This document shows positions 16,328-25,324 of a stretch of 41,957 bases of DNA, one piece after another; position 1 is the first letter of the stretch; each line of letters begins with the position of its first letter. The translations under genes and the position numbers were made by a program. Origin of the DNA: Flavobacterium collinsii (GTDB lineage: Bacteria; Bacteroidota; Bacteroidia; Flavobacteriales; Flavobacteriaceae); the NCBI RefSeq assembly GCF_902804485.1, contig NZ_CADCST010000049.1:1-41957 (forward strand), given 5' to 3'. The notes under the pieces are model-generated. The model was not told where the DNA came from, searched no databases, and saw only the letters and a list, made by a program, of their open reading frames with translations.

Positions 16328-19300
16328 TGCATCTTAATTGTCATTCATACCATTCATTACGTTACGGCACAATTCCGCTTAAGGAATTGGTTGATCAGGC
16401 CGTTTCCTGTGGTATAAAAACAATGGCGCTTACAGATATTAATACCGTTACCGGAATTTATGATTTTATAAAAGCATGTCAGGAAAAAGGAATTAAACCT
16501 TTAGTTGGGATGGAATTTCGATCCAATCATGAATTTCGATATATTGGGTTAGCTCAAAATGCAGAAGGTTTAGCCGAAATGAACCGCTTCTTAACAGAAC
16601 ATAATTTCAGCGGAGAACCATTGCCTTTAATTGCTCCCGAATTTAAATCCGTTTTCGTGATTTATACCTTAGAAAATGCTCCTAAAGTTCTTCGCAAAAA
16701 TGAATTTATCGGTATTCGTCCTGAAGAAGTTTCAAAGCTTTTTACATCTGAACACAAAAATAAAATGAATCAGATGGTTGTTTTGCAGCCTGTCACTTTT
16801 AGAACTAAAACAGAACACAATCTGCATAAAATTCTTCGGGCAATTGACACCAATATTATTTTATCTAAACTAACAGAATCTGATTACTGCAAAGCTTCTG
16901 AAATGCTGCAACCTTTGGAATCTCTTTTGCCTTTTTATGAAAAATATCCTGAAATCATAACCAATACTCAGAAAATTATTGATTCCTGTAATTTTGAATA
17001 TGATTTTGGAGTTCCAAAAAACAAAAAATTCTATACTAATAGTCGTCAGGAAGATTTAGAAAAACTGACCGCCCTGGCTTGGGAAGGATTCAAAAACCGT
17101 TATGAAGACGAGAACCAGGAAGCAAAAAAACGTGTCGAAAAAGAACTGAAAGTTATCGATGAATTAGAATTCAGCGGATATTTCTTAATCACCTGGGACA
17201 TTATTCAATACAGCAACCGTCAGGGTTTTATGCATATTGGTCGCGGAAGCGGTGCAAACAGCATTATCGCCTATTGTCTCGGAATTACAGACATCTGCCC
17301 TATTGAACTGGATTTGTATTTTGAACGTTTTTTAAACCTCAACCGCAAAACTCCTCCCGATTTTGATATTGACTGGAGCTGGCAGGAACGAAATATAATT
17401 CTGGAATATATCTTCGGAAAATACGGTAAAAATCATGTTGCTTTTTGCGGTACGAATGTCGAATTCAAGTACCGATCTATTTTTAGAGAAGTTGGAAAAG
17501 TTTTCGGGCTTCCAAAAGAAGAACTGGATATGCTGGCTAAAAATCCCGAAGAGCTTCACGAAACCAATAAGATCGTAAAACAGGTTCAGTATTATGGTCG
17601 TATGCTCGGCAAATATCCAAACCAGCGCAGCATGCACGCCTGTGGCATTTTAATTTCCGAAGAACCTATTACGAATTATACTCCTTTAGAAATGCCTCCA
17701 AAAGGATTTCCGATTGTATTGTTCGACATGCATATTGCAGAAGAGATTGGTTTTGAAAAATTCGACATCCTGAGTCAGCGAGGTATTGGTCATATTGACG
17801 ACAGCGTAAAACTCATTGCCAAAAACCGGGGTATAAAAGTTGACATTCGCAATACTTCCATTTCTAAAGACGAAGCTTTATGCAATATCTATTTGGCTCA
17901 GGGAAAAACGATTGGCTGCTTTTATATCGAAAGCCCAGCCATGCGTGGTTTATTACGCCGACTGAATTGTGATAATTATAAAATTCTGGTGGCGGCTTCC
18001 TCTATCATTCGGCCCGGTGTAGCACAATCCGGAATGATGAAAGAGTATATTTTTCGCCATAATAATCCAACCCAGTTTGAGTATTTTCACGAGGTCTTCA
18101 GGGAGCACCTCGGTGAAACGTATGGTATTATGGTCTATCAGGAAGATGTGATTAAAATCGCGCAGCATTACGGCGGACTTCCCGCTGCTGACGGCGATAT
18201 TCTACGTCGTGCCATGTCCGGAAAAGGAAGATCTCTGGAAGCTTTGCAAAAAGTAAAAGATAATTTCTATGCGAGCTGTGCTCAAAAAGGACATCCGGAA
18301 ATGCTGAGTCAGGAAATTTACCGTCAAATTGAATCTTTTGCCGGATACTCTTTTTGCAAAGCGCACTCGGCTTCTTATGCCGTAGAAAGTTATCAGAGTT
18401 TGTTCCTGAAAGTTTATTACCCTGTAGAGTTTATGACCGCAGTAATTAATAATCAGGGCGGATTTTACAGAACCGAAGTTTACGTACACGAAGCGCGTAT
18501 GTCAGGCGGCAACATACACAACCCCTGTGTGAATAAAAGCGAATATCAGACTACTTTATATGGTACAGACATTTATCTTGGCTTTATGCATCTGCAAAGC
18601 CTGGAGTCTAAAACGGCTCACTTAATCGAATCGGATCGGGAGAAAAACGGGGCTTTTCTTTCTTTGGAGGATTTTATCAACCGAATTCCTATTGGCATTG
18701 AGAGCATGAAAATTCTAATTTTTATAGATGCTTTTCGTTTTACAGGAAAAACCAAAAATCAGCTTTTGGTCGTCGCAAGTTTACTTCTTAATAATTTCAA
18801 ACCCGAAAACACAAACCTGAGGCTGATACAGGAACCGGTAAAGGAATACAAACTTCCTACTCTGGAACGTTCTTTATATGAAGATGCTTTTGATGAAATT
18901 GAACTATTAAGCTTTCCTGTATCCTGTACCGTTTTTGATCTTTTACAAACCAAACACCGTGGTGATATTATGGCCAAAGATTTAGTAGCCCATCATAAAA
19001 AACAAGTCCGCATGCTCGCTTACCTCATCTCAAGAAAACAAGTTCCTACTAAGAAAGGAACGATGTATTTTGGTACCTGGATCGATCATGAAGGCACTTA
19101 TTTTGATACTGCACATTTTCCTGATAGTCTCGCAAACTATCCTTTTCAGGGTGGCGGCTGCTATCTTTTATTAGGAAATGTCGAAGTCGATTATCATTTT
19201 CCAACCATTACAATAACCAAAATGGCCAAAATGCCTTTTATTCCGGATCCGCGCTATATGGATGCTAAAGATCAGTTTAAAACACAACGCCAAATTAAAG

Positions 19301-19380
19301 AAGATGTTAGTCCAACGCATCGGGACCCTTATCCGCAAGGACATGAGATTAATTTGCCCCGGCACCGAATGAAATTTTAG
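16327..19380 (+). CDS. Short DnaE-type DNA polymerase III alpha (DnaE2/ImuC-like)
   Basis: This 1017-residue C-family polymerase is shorter than replicative DnaE (1160 in E. coli). It has an N-terminal PHP domain (residues 1-70 onward), palm aspartates in PDFDIDW near residue 342 and the segments GRGSGANSIIAYCLG near 305, ADGDILRRAMSGKGR near 621 and GYSFCKAHSASYA near 675. A C-terminal OB-like region lies near 895-985. The PHP start reads HLNCHSYHS where replicative enzymes usually have HLHVHxEYS, so one metal ligand seems lost and the PHP proofreading site may be inactive. It overlaps dinB by one base. I read it as the extending polymerase of an SOS mutagenesis cassette; the replicative DnaE should lie elsewhere. 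Confidence 0.9.
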   Translation: MHLNCHSYHSLRYGTIPLKELVDQAVSCGIKTMALTDINTVTGIYDFIKACQEKGIKPLVGMEFRSNHEFRYIGLAQNAEGLAEMNRFLTEHNFSGEPLPLIAPEFKSVFVIYTLENAPKVLRKNEFIGIRPEEVSKLFTSEHKNKMNQMVVLQPVTFRTKTEHNLHKILRAIDTNIILSKLTESDYCKASEMLQPLESLLPFYEKYPEIITNTQKIIDSCNFEYDFGVPKNKKFYTNSRQEDLEKLTALAWEGFKNRYEDENQEAKKRVEKELKVIDELEFSGYFLITWDIIQYSNRQGFMHIGRGSGANSIIAYCLGITDICPIELDLYFERFLNLNRKTPPDFDIDWSWQERNIILEYIFGKYGKNHVAFCGTNVEFKYRSIFREVGKVFGLPKEELDMLAKNPEELHETNKIVKQVQYYGRMLGKYPNQRSMHACGILISEEPITNYTPLEMPPKGFPIVLFDMHIAEEIGFEKFDILSQRGIGHIDDSVKLIAKNRGIKVDIRNTSISKDEALCNIYLAQGKTIGCFYIESPAMRGLLRRLNCDNYKILVAASSIIRPGVAQSGMMKEYIFRHNNPTQFEYFHEVFREHLGETYGIMVYQEDVIKIAQHYGGLPAADGDILRRAMSGKGRSLEALQKVKDNFYASCAQKGHPEMLSQEIYRQIESFAGYSFCKAHSASYAVESYQSLFLKVYYPVEFMTAVINNQGGFYRTEVYVHEARMSGGNIHNPCVNKSEYQTTLYGTDIYLGFMHLQSLESKTAHLIESDREKNGAFLSLEDFINRIPIGIESMKILIFIDAFRFTGKTKNQLLVVASLLLNNFKPENTNLRLIQEPVKEYKLPTLERSLYEDAFDEIELLSFPVSCTVFDLLQTKHRGDIMAKDLVAHHKKQVRMLAYLISRKQVPTKKGTMYFGTWIDHEGTYFDTAHFPDSLANYPFQGGGCYLLLGNVEVDYHFPTITITKMAKMPFIPDPRYMDAKDQFKTQRQIKEDVSPTHRDPYPQGHEINLPRHRMKF

Positions 19381-19491
19381 TTTTCAATAACAGCCGTCAC
19401 AGTTTCCAGCCAGATAAATAGTCATTAAAAAATGCACACTGAAACTGAGACTGGAAACTAAAAAGAAATGAATCTACGTTATATAAATGAG

Positions 19492-20880
19492 ATGAAAAAA
19501 ACAGAATATGCCATAGTCGATATCGAAACCACAGGCGGAAATGCCAGTGGCAGCTGCATTACAGAAATTGCCATTATTATTCACGATGGTGAAAAAGTAA
19601 TAGACCGCTTTGAAACGCTTGTGAACCCACAACAGGAAATACCTCCTGCTATTTTTGCTTTAACGGGTATTAACAATGAAATGGTCGCTAATGCGCCAAT
19701 CTTCGATGATATTTCAGAGAAAGTGCTAGAGATGCTTACGGATCGAATCTTCGTCGCTCATAATGTCAATTTTGATTATTCATTTGTTCGTCATCAACTT
19801 GAACAAGCAGGCTTTAAATGGACAGCAAGAAAGTTATGTACCGTTCGCGCAGCCAGAAAAATCAGACCGGGTTTCCCTTCCTATAGTTTAGGAAAACTTT
19901 GCAATTCACTCGACATCCCTTTAGAAAACCAGCATCGTGCCGGCGGAGATGCAGCCGCTACTGCCATATTGTTTTCGCGATTACTCGAATGGGACGATGA
20001 AGGTCATATGGAACAAATGATCAAAAACACGGCACAAGATCAGCGTTTACCTCCTAACCTTCCGCCAGAAGATTTTAATAATTTACCGGAAAAACCGGGT
20101 GTATATTATTTTTATAATGAGGTAAAAAAAGTAATCTACGTGGGAAAAGCGGTTAATATAAAAAAACGTGTTGCCTCTCATTTTAGCGGTCACAAAATTA
20201 ATCCGCAAAGACAAAACTTCTTACGGGATATTTATTCCATTTCCTATGAAGTTTGTGGCAACGAGTTAATGGCGCTGCTATTAGAATGTACCGAAATCAA
20301 ACACCTTTGGCCAACGTACAACAGGGCTTTAAAACGATTTGAACCAAAATTTGGCTTGTACCAATATGAAGCCCGCAACGGATATAAATATCTGGCTATC
20401 GGAAAACTCAATAAATTTCAATCGTGTATTGAGCATTTCAGTAGTTTATACGAAGCAACAAATATACTACGGGGCTTAGCAGAACGATTTGAAATTGATT
20501 ATCGATTTTGTAAATATTCAAAACCTGAAGAAGGAGAACTATTTCAAAATAATGATGCAAAAGATTTGCCGGATGCCTTCCTCCATAATGAGCAAGTCGA
20601 CAAGGCTATTGATTTTTTATTAAGCAACAGACCCACTTTTGCCATTATAGAAAAAGGAAGAACAGCGCACGAACGCAGTTGCATTTGGATAGAAAACGGC
20701 CATTTTTATGGCATGGGATATATTCCGTTGGATGTTGCGATTACTGATCCTTCGGAAGTAAAAAATTATACCACGCCTTATAAAAGCAATCAATACATTG
20801 TGCAATTGATTTTTGCTTATGCAGAGAAAAATCCCCGAAAAGTTTTTTTCAACAAAAACTTGCTAACATCAAGGATATAA
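19492..20880 (+). CDS. DEDDh exonuclease fused to a GIY-YIG (UvrC-like) nuclease domain
   Basis: This 462-residue fusion starts with an epsilon-like exonuclease: AIVDIETTGG holds the first Asp/Glu pair, HNVNFDYSFV the second Asp, and HRAGGDAAAT the His and last Asp. It ends with a GIY-YIG domain near residues 198-280 (KPGVYYFYNEVKKVIYVGKA) of the UvrC/Cho type, then an unassigned C-terminal third. It could proofread for the adjacent polymerase or incise damaged strands. The gene lies 111 bases after the polymerase. I prefer ATG 19492 (MKKTEYAIVD); an in-frame ATG at 19468 would add eight residues. Confidence 0.85.
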   Translation: MKKTEYAIVDIETTGGNASGSCITEIAIIIHDGEKVIDRFETLVNPQQEIPPAIFALTGINNEMVANAPIFDDISEKVLEMLTDRIFVAHNVNFDYSFVRHQLEQAGFKWTARKLCTVRAARKIRPGFPSYSLGKLCNSLDIPLENQHRAGGDAAATAILFSRLLEWDDEGHMEQMIKNTAQDQRLPPNLPPEDFNNLPEKPGVYYFYNEVKKVIYVGKAVNIKKRVASHFSGHKINPQRQNFLRDIYSISYEVCGNELMALLLECTEIKHLWPTYNRALKRFEPKFGLYQYEARNGYKYLAIGKLNKFQSCIEHFSSLYEATNILRGLAERFEIDYRFCKYSKPEEGELFQNNDAKDLPDAFLHNEQVDKAIDFLLSNRPTFAIIEKGRTAHERSCIWIENGHFYGMGYIPLDVAITDPSEVKNYTTPYKSNQYIVQLIFAYAEKNPRKVFFNKNLLTSRI

Positions 20881-20928
20881 AACGAATCTAATTTTTAAAA
20901 TAGAGCTATAAACTTAAAGTATTGACTT

Positions 20929-21555
20929 ATGACACTATTTAGCGATACCGAATTATTTGCCACAGGTTTGAAAGGAAAAAAAATATTTGACCTGCCTGAT
21001 GCAGAACTTATTTTGATCGATAACTTTTTTACCAAAGAAGAATCTGATCGTTTTTACGAAAAATTACTTCATCAAACTAAATGGAGAGAATATGAAATGG
21101 AAATGTATGATAAAATTGTTACAGCCCCTCGAATGATTTCCTGGTACGAAGATAAAGATAATGCGGGAGCAGATCAAAATGGCCCTGACTGGACTTATGA
21201 ATTGTTAACGATTAGAGGCCGTGTTGAAAAAGAAACCCAGCTTGATTTTAATAGTCTGTTACTTAATTTATATCGAAATGGTAATGATGGTGTTTCCTGG
21301 CATAGCGACAAAGAACATAACTCCGGACCAAACCCAATTATAGCTTCGGTTACTTTTGGAGAAACCCGAATGTTCCGATTACGACATAAATTCCGAAAAG
21401 AAATTCCACAAGTAGAAATTCCGCTACATCATGGTTCTTTTCTATTAATGTCCGGAACGACCAATAGTTTTTGGCAACATCAGGTTCCAAAAACTGCTCG
21501 TGATGTTTTACCAAGGATCAACCTGACCTTTAGAAGAACGGACAGAAAAAGTTGA
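20929..21555 (+). CDS. alkB: AlkB-type alpha-ketoglutarate-dependent DNA dealkylase
   Basis: This 208-residue protein of the AlkB Fe(II)/2-oxoglutarate dioxygenase family has iron ligands in WHSDKE (His-x-Asp) and a distal His in FWQHQVPK. The 2-oxoglutarate-binding arginines sit in RINLTFRRT. Members reverse 1-methyladenine and 3-methylcytosine damage by oxidative demethylation. The spacing RMFRLRH and the NLYRNGNDGVSWHSDKEH segment match the ALKBH2/3-like bacterial group. It follows the exonuclease gene by 48 bases and probably belongs to the same damage-response operon. Confidence 0.92.
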   Translation: MTLFSDTELFATGLKGKKIFDLPDAELILIDNFFTKEESDRFYEKLLHQTKWREYEMEMYDKIVTAPRMISWYEDKDNAGADQNGPDWTYELLTIRGRVEKETQLDFNSLLLNLYRNGNDGVSWHSDKEHNSGPNPIIASVTFGETRMFRLRHKFRKEIPQVEIPLHHGSFLLMSGTTNSFWQHQVPKTARDVLPRINLTFRRTDRKS

Positions 21556-21692
21556 TTTTGTAAAACTTGTCCTGAAATATAATAACTCAAAAGGCGTTAT
21601 TTCTACTGTAAAATAGTGTAGAAAATTCCTCCTCAAAAAGTTAAAATACTCAGTGTATGAACCTTTTATTAGGCAAACCCTATCTTTTTTAC

Positions 21693-21700
21693 TACTTTTG
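21693..21700 (+). promoter_or_regulatory. Candidate -7 box for the DUF1810 gene
   Basis: TACTTTTG matches TAnnTTTG and lies 30 bases before the start. It suggests a separate promoter for this gene instead of read-through from alkB. Confidence 0.4.
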
Positions 21701-21729
21701 CAACCTTTTTTTACATATACATTACCACA

Positions 21730-22191
21730 ATGGCTTATTCAAACAATGATTTAATGCGTTTTTTAGATGCGCAAAACAAACTTTATCTTACTGCTCTTTC
21801 TGAAATAAAAAAAGGAAAAAAGGAGACACACTGGATGTGGTTCATTTTTCCTCAAATTAAAGGATTGGGTAAGAGCGATACTGCAAATTATTATGCCATT
21901 AACGATCTAAAAGAAGCAACCGAGTTTTTAGAACACCCTATTTTAGGAAAACACCTTATCGAAATTTCAGAGCTATTTTTGACTTTTAAAAGAAAATCAG
22001 CCGATGGAATTTTAGGTGATTTAGATGCGCGTAAATTACGTTCGTCTATGACACTTTTCTCTTTGGTAGAAAATACAAATCCTGTATTTCAGGAAATCTT
22101 AGATGCTTTTTTCTCAGGAGAAAAAGATCCTCTTACTTTGTCTATTATTAATTCATCTATAAAATCTTCTGTTGAAACTGAAATGGTATAA
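21730..22191 (+). CDS. DUF1810 family protein
   Basis: This 153-residue cytosolic protein matches the DUF1810 family, with FLDAQNKLYLTALSEIKKGK, then HWMWFIFPQIKGLGKS and GDLDARKLRSSMTLF. The family is widespread and short, with no established biochemical role. The gene has its own candidate promoter and ends at a clear hairpin terminator, so it need not be part of the upstream repair operon. Confidence 0.88.
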   Translation: MAYSNNDLMRFLDAQNKLYLTALSEIKKGKKETHWMWFIFPQIKGLGKSDTANYYAINDLKEATEFLEHPILGKHLIEISELFLTFKRKSADGILGDLDARKLRSSMTLFSLVENTNPVFQEILDAFFSGEKDPLTLSIINSSIKSSVETEMV

Positions 22192-22224
22192 TTTCCATTT
22201 TCAATACATTAGATCATTTCAATT

Positions 22225-22272
22225 AAAAACACTACGTTTTTTTGCTTTTTGCAAATTAGTAGTGTTTTTTTT
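22225..22272 (+). terminator. Intrinsic terminator after the DUF1810 gene
   Basis: AAAAACACTAC (22225-22235) pairs exactly with GTAGTGTTTTT (22259-22269), followed by more T residues. Confidence 0.65.
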
Positions 22273-22339
22273 GGCCCACAGATTTTACGGATGAAACGGG
22301 TTTGTACCGATTTTTTATTACTCGAAAGAAACCATAAAA

Positions 22340-22367
22340 AAATGCCTTGCTTAAAAGCAAGGCATTT
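22340..22367. terminator. Perfect 13-base hairpin between convergent genes
   Basis: AAATGCCTTGCTT and AAGCAAGGCATTT flank a two-base loop. It lies 3' of both DUF1810 and the permease gene and could stop either transcript. Confidence 0.55.
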
Positions 22368-22397
22368 ATATTTTGAAATAAAATCAAAGTAAAAAAA

Positions 22398-22497
22398 GAA
22401 AACCTGCGTTAATCCGCTTGATCCGTAGAACCCGCGGGCAAATTCACACCGCATTTAAACTTAGAACCTTAGTATCTCAGCACCTTAGTACCTCCTT
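22398..22497. repeat. Two intergenic word repeats 3' of the permease
   Basis: 22405-22440 has GCGTTAATCCGCTTGATCCG-type words related to 13048-13112. 22457-22497 has AACTTAGAACCTTAGTATCT and CAGCACCTTAGTACCT, the complement of the CTAAGGT words at 8605-8670. Confidence 0.5.
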
Positions 22498-23913
22498 TTA
22501 AACTTCTTTCGGTTTCGTCAAGTAATACACCGGAATTCCCGTTAACATGATCAAAACTCCCCATCCGCAGGTTGAGAATTTTGTAAGCAACAACGAAATA
22601 CAAATTGCAGTCGCAATCACAATGTACAGCATTGGTAAAAATGGATATCCAAAAGCTTTATATGGTCGTTCAGCTTCCGGCATCTTTTTTCTCAAAATGA
22701 AGATTCCATAAATAGTTAAAATGTAAAAAATCAATACAATGATAATTACAAAATCTAACAAATCACCATACTTCCCTGTCAGACACAAAGCCGAAGCCCA
22801 GAAACACTGTGCCCATAAAGCCCAGCCCGGAACACTTGATTCATTCAAAACGGCCGCTTTTTTAAAGAAAAGACCGTCCTTGGCCATGGTATAGTATACT
22901 CTCGCACCCGCCATAATTAATCCGTTGTTGCACGCAAAAGTCGAAATCATAATCATGATCGCAATAATCAGCGTACCAATATTACCAAAAATATAATGCG
23001 AAGCCACTACTGCTACACGATCTGATTTAGCTGTGGCAATCTCGTCTAACGGAACTACCGCTAAATACATCAAATTTGTCAAAACATAAATAATCGTCAC
23101 AATAAAAGTTCCTAAAAACAAACTGAAACCGACATTACGCTTTGGGTTTTTAATTTCACCAGCAATAAAGGTAACGCCATTCCAGGCATCACTTGAAAAT
23201 AACGAGCCCACCATCGCAGCCGAAATTCCACTAATTAAAGCTGTTCCGCTAATAGGCAGCCATGAGCCGCTTTCTGCATTATAGGTACGTGTTGCCCAAG
23301 CATTTTCTCCCCAATTGGCATCCCAAATCGAAGCTTTTGCGCCTAATGTTAATCCAAAAACAATTAATCCCAGTAAGGATAAAATTTTGATAATAGTAAG
23401 AACAGTTTGCAGAATTTTTCCATTCTTCACACCACGGCTATTAATCAACGTTAATACAACAATTGTAAAAATCGAAACCAGCTGAGCCGCGTTGAGCTTA
23501 AAAGCCCCCAATTCATAAAGTATATTTTCGTCACTCAGTGGCTCGTACAAATAAGCGGCAAACTTTGAGAAAGCCACTCCAACCGCAGCAATCGTTCCCG
23601 TCTGGATTACGGCAAAAAAACTCCAGCCATACAAAAAGGCAATTAGTTTATTGTAAGCTTCCTTTAGGTACACATATTGTCCTCCTGCTTTTGGGAACAT
23701 TGCGCTAAGCTCACCGTAACTCACAGCAGCTATTACAGTAATCAATCCCGAAAGGAGCCAAATTAACGTTAACCATCCTGCCGAGCCTACCTGCCTGGTG
23801 ATATCGGCGCTCACAATAAATATTCCTGATCCAATCATAGAACCTACCACAAGCATGGTTCCATCTAATAATCCGAGTTCTCTTTTAAAATCTCCCTGGT
23901 CGTTTTCTTGCAT
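22498..23913 (-). CDS. APC-family amino acid permease
   Basis: This 471-residue inner-membrane transporter has about twelve hydrophobic segments. The first carries the APC substrate motif VVGSMIGSGIFIV (residues 21-33), and later YGELSAMFPKAGGQYVYL (near 66-83) matches the family. The C-terminal motif RPYKAFGYPFLP is typical of LAT-like members. It imports or exchanges an amino acid that the sequence does not reveal. It is a single gene; a TATCTTTA box (complement of 23936-23943, one mismatch from consensus) may be its promoter. Confidence 0.9.
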   Translation of the reverse strand: MQENDQGDFKRELGLLDGTMLVVGSMIGSGIFIVSADITRQVGSAGWLTLIWLLSGLITVIAAVSYGELSAMFPKAGGQYVYLKEAYNKLIAFLYGWSFFAVIQTGTIAAVGVAFSKFAAYLYEPLSDENILYELGAFKLNAAQLVSIFTIVVLTLINSRGVKNGKILQTVLTIIKILSLLGLIVFGLTLGAKASIWDANWGENAWATRTYNAESGSWLPISGTALISGISAAMVGSLFSSDAWNGVTFIAGEIKNPKRNVGFSLFLGTFIVTIIYVLTNLMYLAVVPLDEIATAKSDRVAVVASHYIFGNIGTLIIAIMIMISTFACNNGLIMAGARVYYTMAKDGLFFKKAAVLNESSVPGWALWAQCFWASALCLTGKYGDLLDFVIIIVLIFYILTIYGIFILRKKMPEAERPYKAFGYPFLPMLYIVIATAICISLLLTKFSTCGWGVLIMLTGIPVYYLTKPKEV

Positions 23914-24347
23914 AATTTTAGTTTTTGGGTTGGTTAAAGATATACTTTTTTCTTAAATTTTAGATTTCAAAATTCAAATCCAAAAATCTAAACCCTAAAA
24001 AATCAAATTCCAAATTCTAAAAATCTAAAGTAAATTGGGCGTGTCCCTACGGGTCGGGCTTTCGGCTATATCTTTTGTTTCGTTTCACTTTACAAAAGGA
24101 TACCGCCTCTATCCCTCACGCAAATCTCGTCTTGTCAGATCTTTTTAAATAACTATTGACTTTACGGATTTCCATAAAATAATACTTTTTCATCTGTTTA
24201 CATTTGACATCCTAATAGAATAGTAATCGAACCTGATAGAATTGTCACAATCAGAATTATTCTCTTGATCGCATTTCTAATGAATATATTCTCTTAACCT
24301 TAGAAAAGAAATTACCTAACTTAATAATCTACTTTAATCAAATAACC
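23914..24347. other. Intergenic region with TCTAAA/CAAATTCC words and a structured repeat
   Basis: No gene is seen. 23955-24030 is made of words such as TTTAGATTTCAAAATTCAAA and CAAATTCCAAATTC. The CCCGATAG-like element variant follows at 24037-24121. The last 220 bases before the lipoprotein gene show nothing recognisable. Confidence 0.5.
24037..24121 (-). repeat. Structured intergenic repeat, variant of the CCCGATAG element
   Basis: On the minus strand it reads GCGTGAGGGATAGAGGCGGT, ATCCTTTTGT, a loop, ACAAAAGATATAGCCGAAAG and then CCCGACCC. Order and spacing parallel the copies at 41-110 and 8755-8825 (GATAG, a purine-rich link, ATCCTTTT stem, AAAAGAT, closing box), so it is probably a related class of the same structure. 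Confidence 0.5.
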
Positions 24348-24761
24348 ATGAAAAAAATCTCCTTACTCTTATTATTATTTGTCCTTAATTCTTGTTCTAC
24401 CAATTATTATTTTGTCAACATCGATGAAGATACTCCGATTTTCACTTCTGAAAATGGAAAAGAATCAGTTACCATAATTCCAAAAGGATCTGGCGCATAC
24501 ATCAATAGAAGTGATAAAAAAGCACGAAAAATAAAATGGCAAAATTTTAAAGGATGGGCTATAAATCCAATATATAACAATTCAAGTTTTTCCAGCAATT
24601 CAAACAGTAACTATTCAGACAATAACAATTCCTCAGGTAATAGCTACACTAAATCCTCAACAAGATCTTCATCGGGAGGATCCGTTCAGGTAAAAGGTTA
24701 TACAAGAAAAAATGGAACTTATGTTGCTCCACATACGCGAAGTGCTCCAAGAAGAAGATAA
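24348..24761 (+). CDS. Small lipoprotein with Ser/Asn-rich linker and a YTRKNGTYVAPH tail
   Basis: This 137-residue protein has a lipoprotein signal (MKKISLLLLLFVLNSC), with Cys16 as the likely lipidation site. Residues 17-75 look like an SH3-like beta fold (DTPIFTSENGKESVTIIPKG and WQNFKGWAINP). A long Ser/Asn linker leads to the C-terminal motif VKGYTRKNGTYVAPHTRSAP, seen in many short bacterial surface proteins. It is probably anchored in the cell envelope. The two following small genes are close by, but I see no functional link. Confidence 0.8.
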   Translation: MKKISLLLLLFVLNSCSTNYYFVNIDEDTPIFTSENGKESVTIIPKGSGAYINRSDKKARKIKWQNFKGWAINPIYNNSSFSSNSNSNYSDNNNSSGNSYTKSSTRSSSGGSVQVKGYTRKNGTYVAPHTRSAPRRR

Positions 24762-24797
24762 GTCAAAACACTTCTCAAATTATCTAAATAAAAAAAC

Positions 24798-25217
24798 ATG
24801 AAATTAATTATCCCCCTTCTAATTCTCATCCTTACTCTTAGTTATAAACAAGAAAAAGAGATTGCCATTAAAGAAACTAATAAAGTAGAAAAAACTACAT
24901 TAAAAACTTTTACTTATGAAGATATTGCCAGATATACTATGGCGTCTATTATGGGGCAGCAACCTAAAATAATTACTGCAATCAAAAAAGGAAACTTATA
25001 CTATGTATCCTATATTAGAAAATCAGATAGAAAGAAATTCGAGTATAAAATAAAATTTGATGGCACTAAAATTATCTGGTCAAATATCGATGGTAGATGG
25101 AGAAATTCTCAATATGACGAAAAAATTAGTTTTAGTAAAAAGAATAATAAACTTTCTATAATTCAAACTTTTAGCGATGGTTCCCAGGACATTCAATATT
25201 ATAAAAAGGGCCAATAA
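24798..25217 (+). CDS. Unknown secreted or envelope protein
   Basis: This 139-residue protein has a short hydrophobic N-terminus (MKLIIPLLILILTLSYKQEK), so it may be exported or membrane anchored. It lacks a clear lipobox Cys. The rest is Lys-rich with beta-strand character (YYVSYIRKSDRKKFEYKIKF, KIIWSNIDGRW). I do not recognise the family. It lies 36 bases after the lipoprotein gene on the same strand, so the two may be cotranscribed. Confidence 0.7.
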   Translation: MKLIIPLLILILTLSYKQEKEIAIKETNKVEKTTLKTFTYEDIARYTMASIMGQQPKIITAIKKGNLYYVSYIRKSDRKKFEYKIKFDGTKIIWSNIDGRWRNSQYDEKISFSKKNNKLSIIQTFSDGSQDIQYYKKGQ

Positions 25218-25324
25218 GAACGATACCATCTAAACAATTGAAAGAGATATTTTATATTTTAGCTCTTATTAAAGCTCAATATTGCAAGGCAATAATTTAT
25301 AAAAATAGAATCAAAAATATCTTT

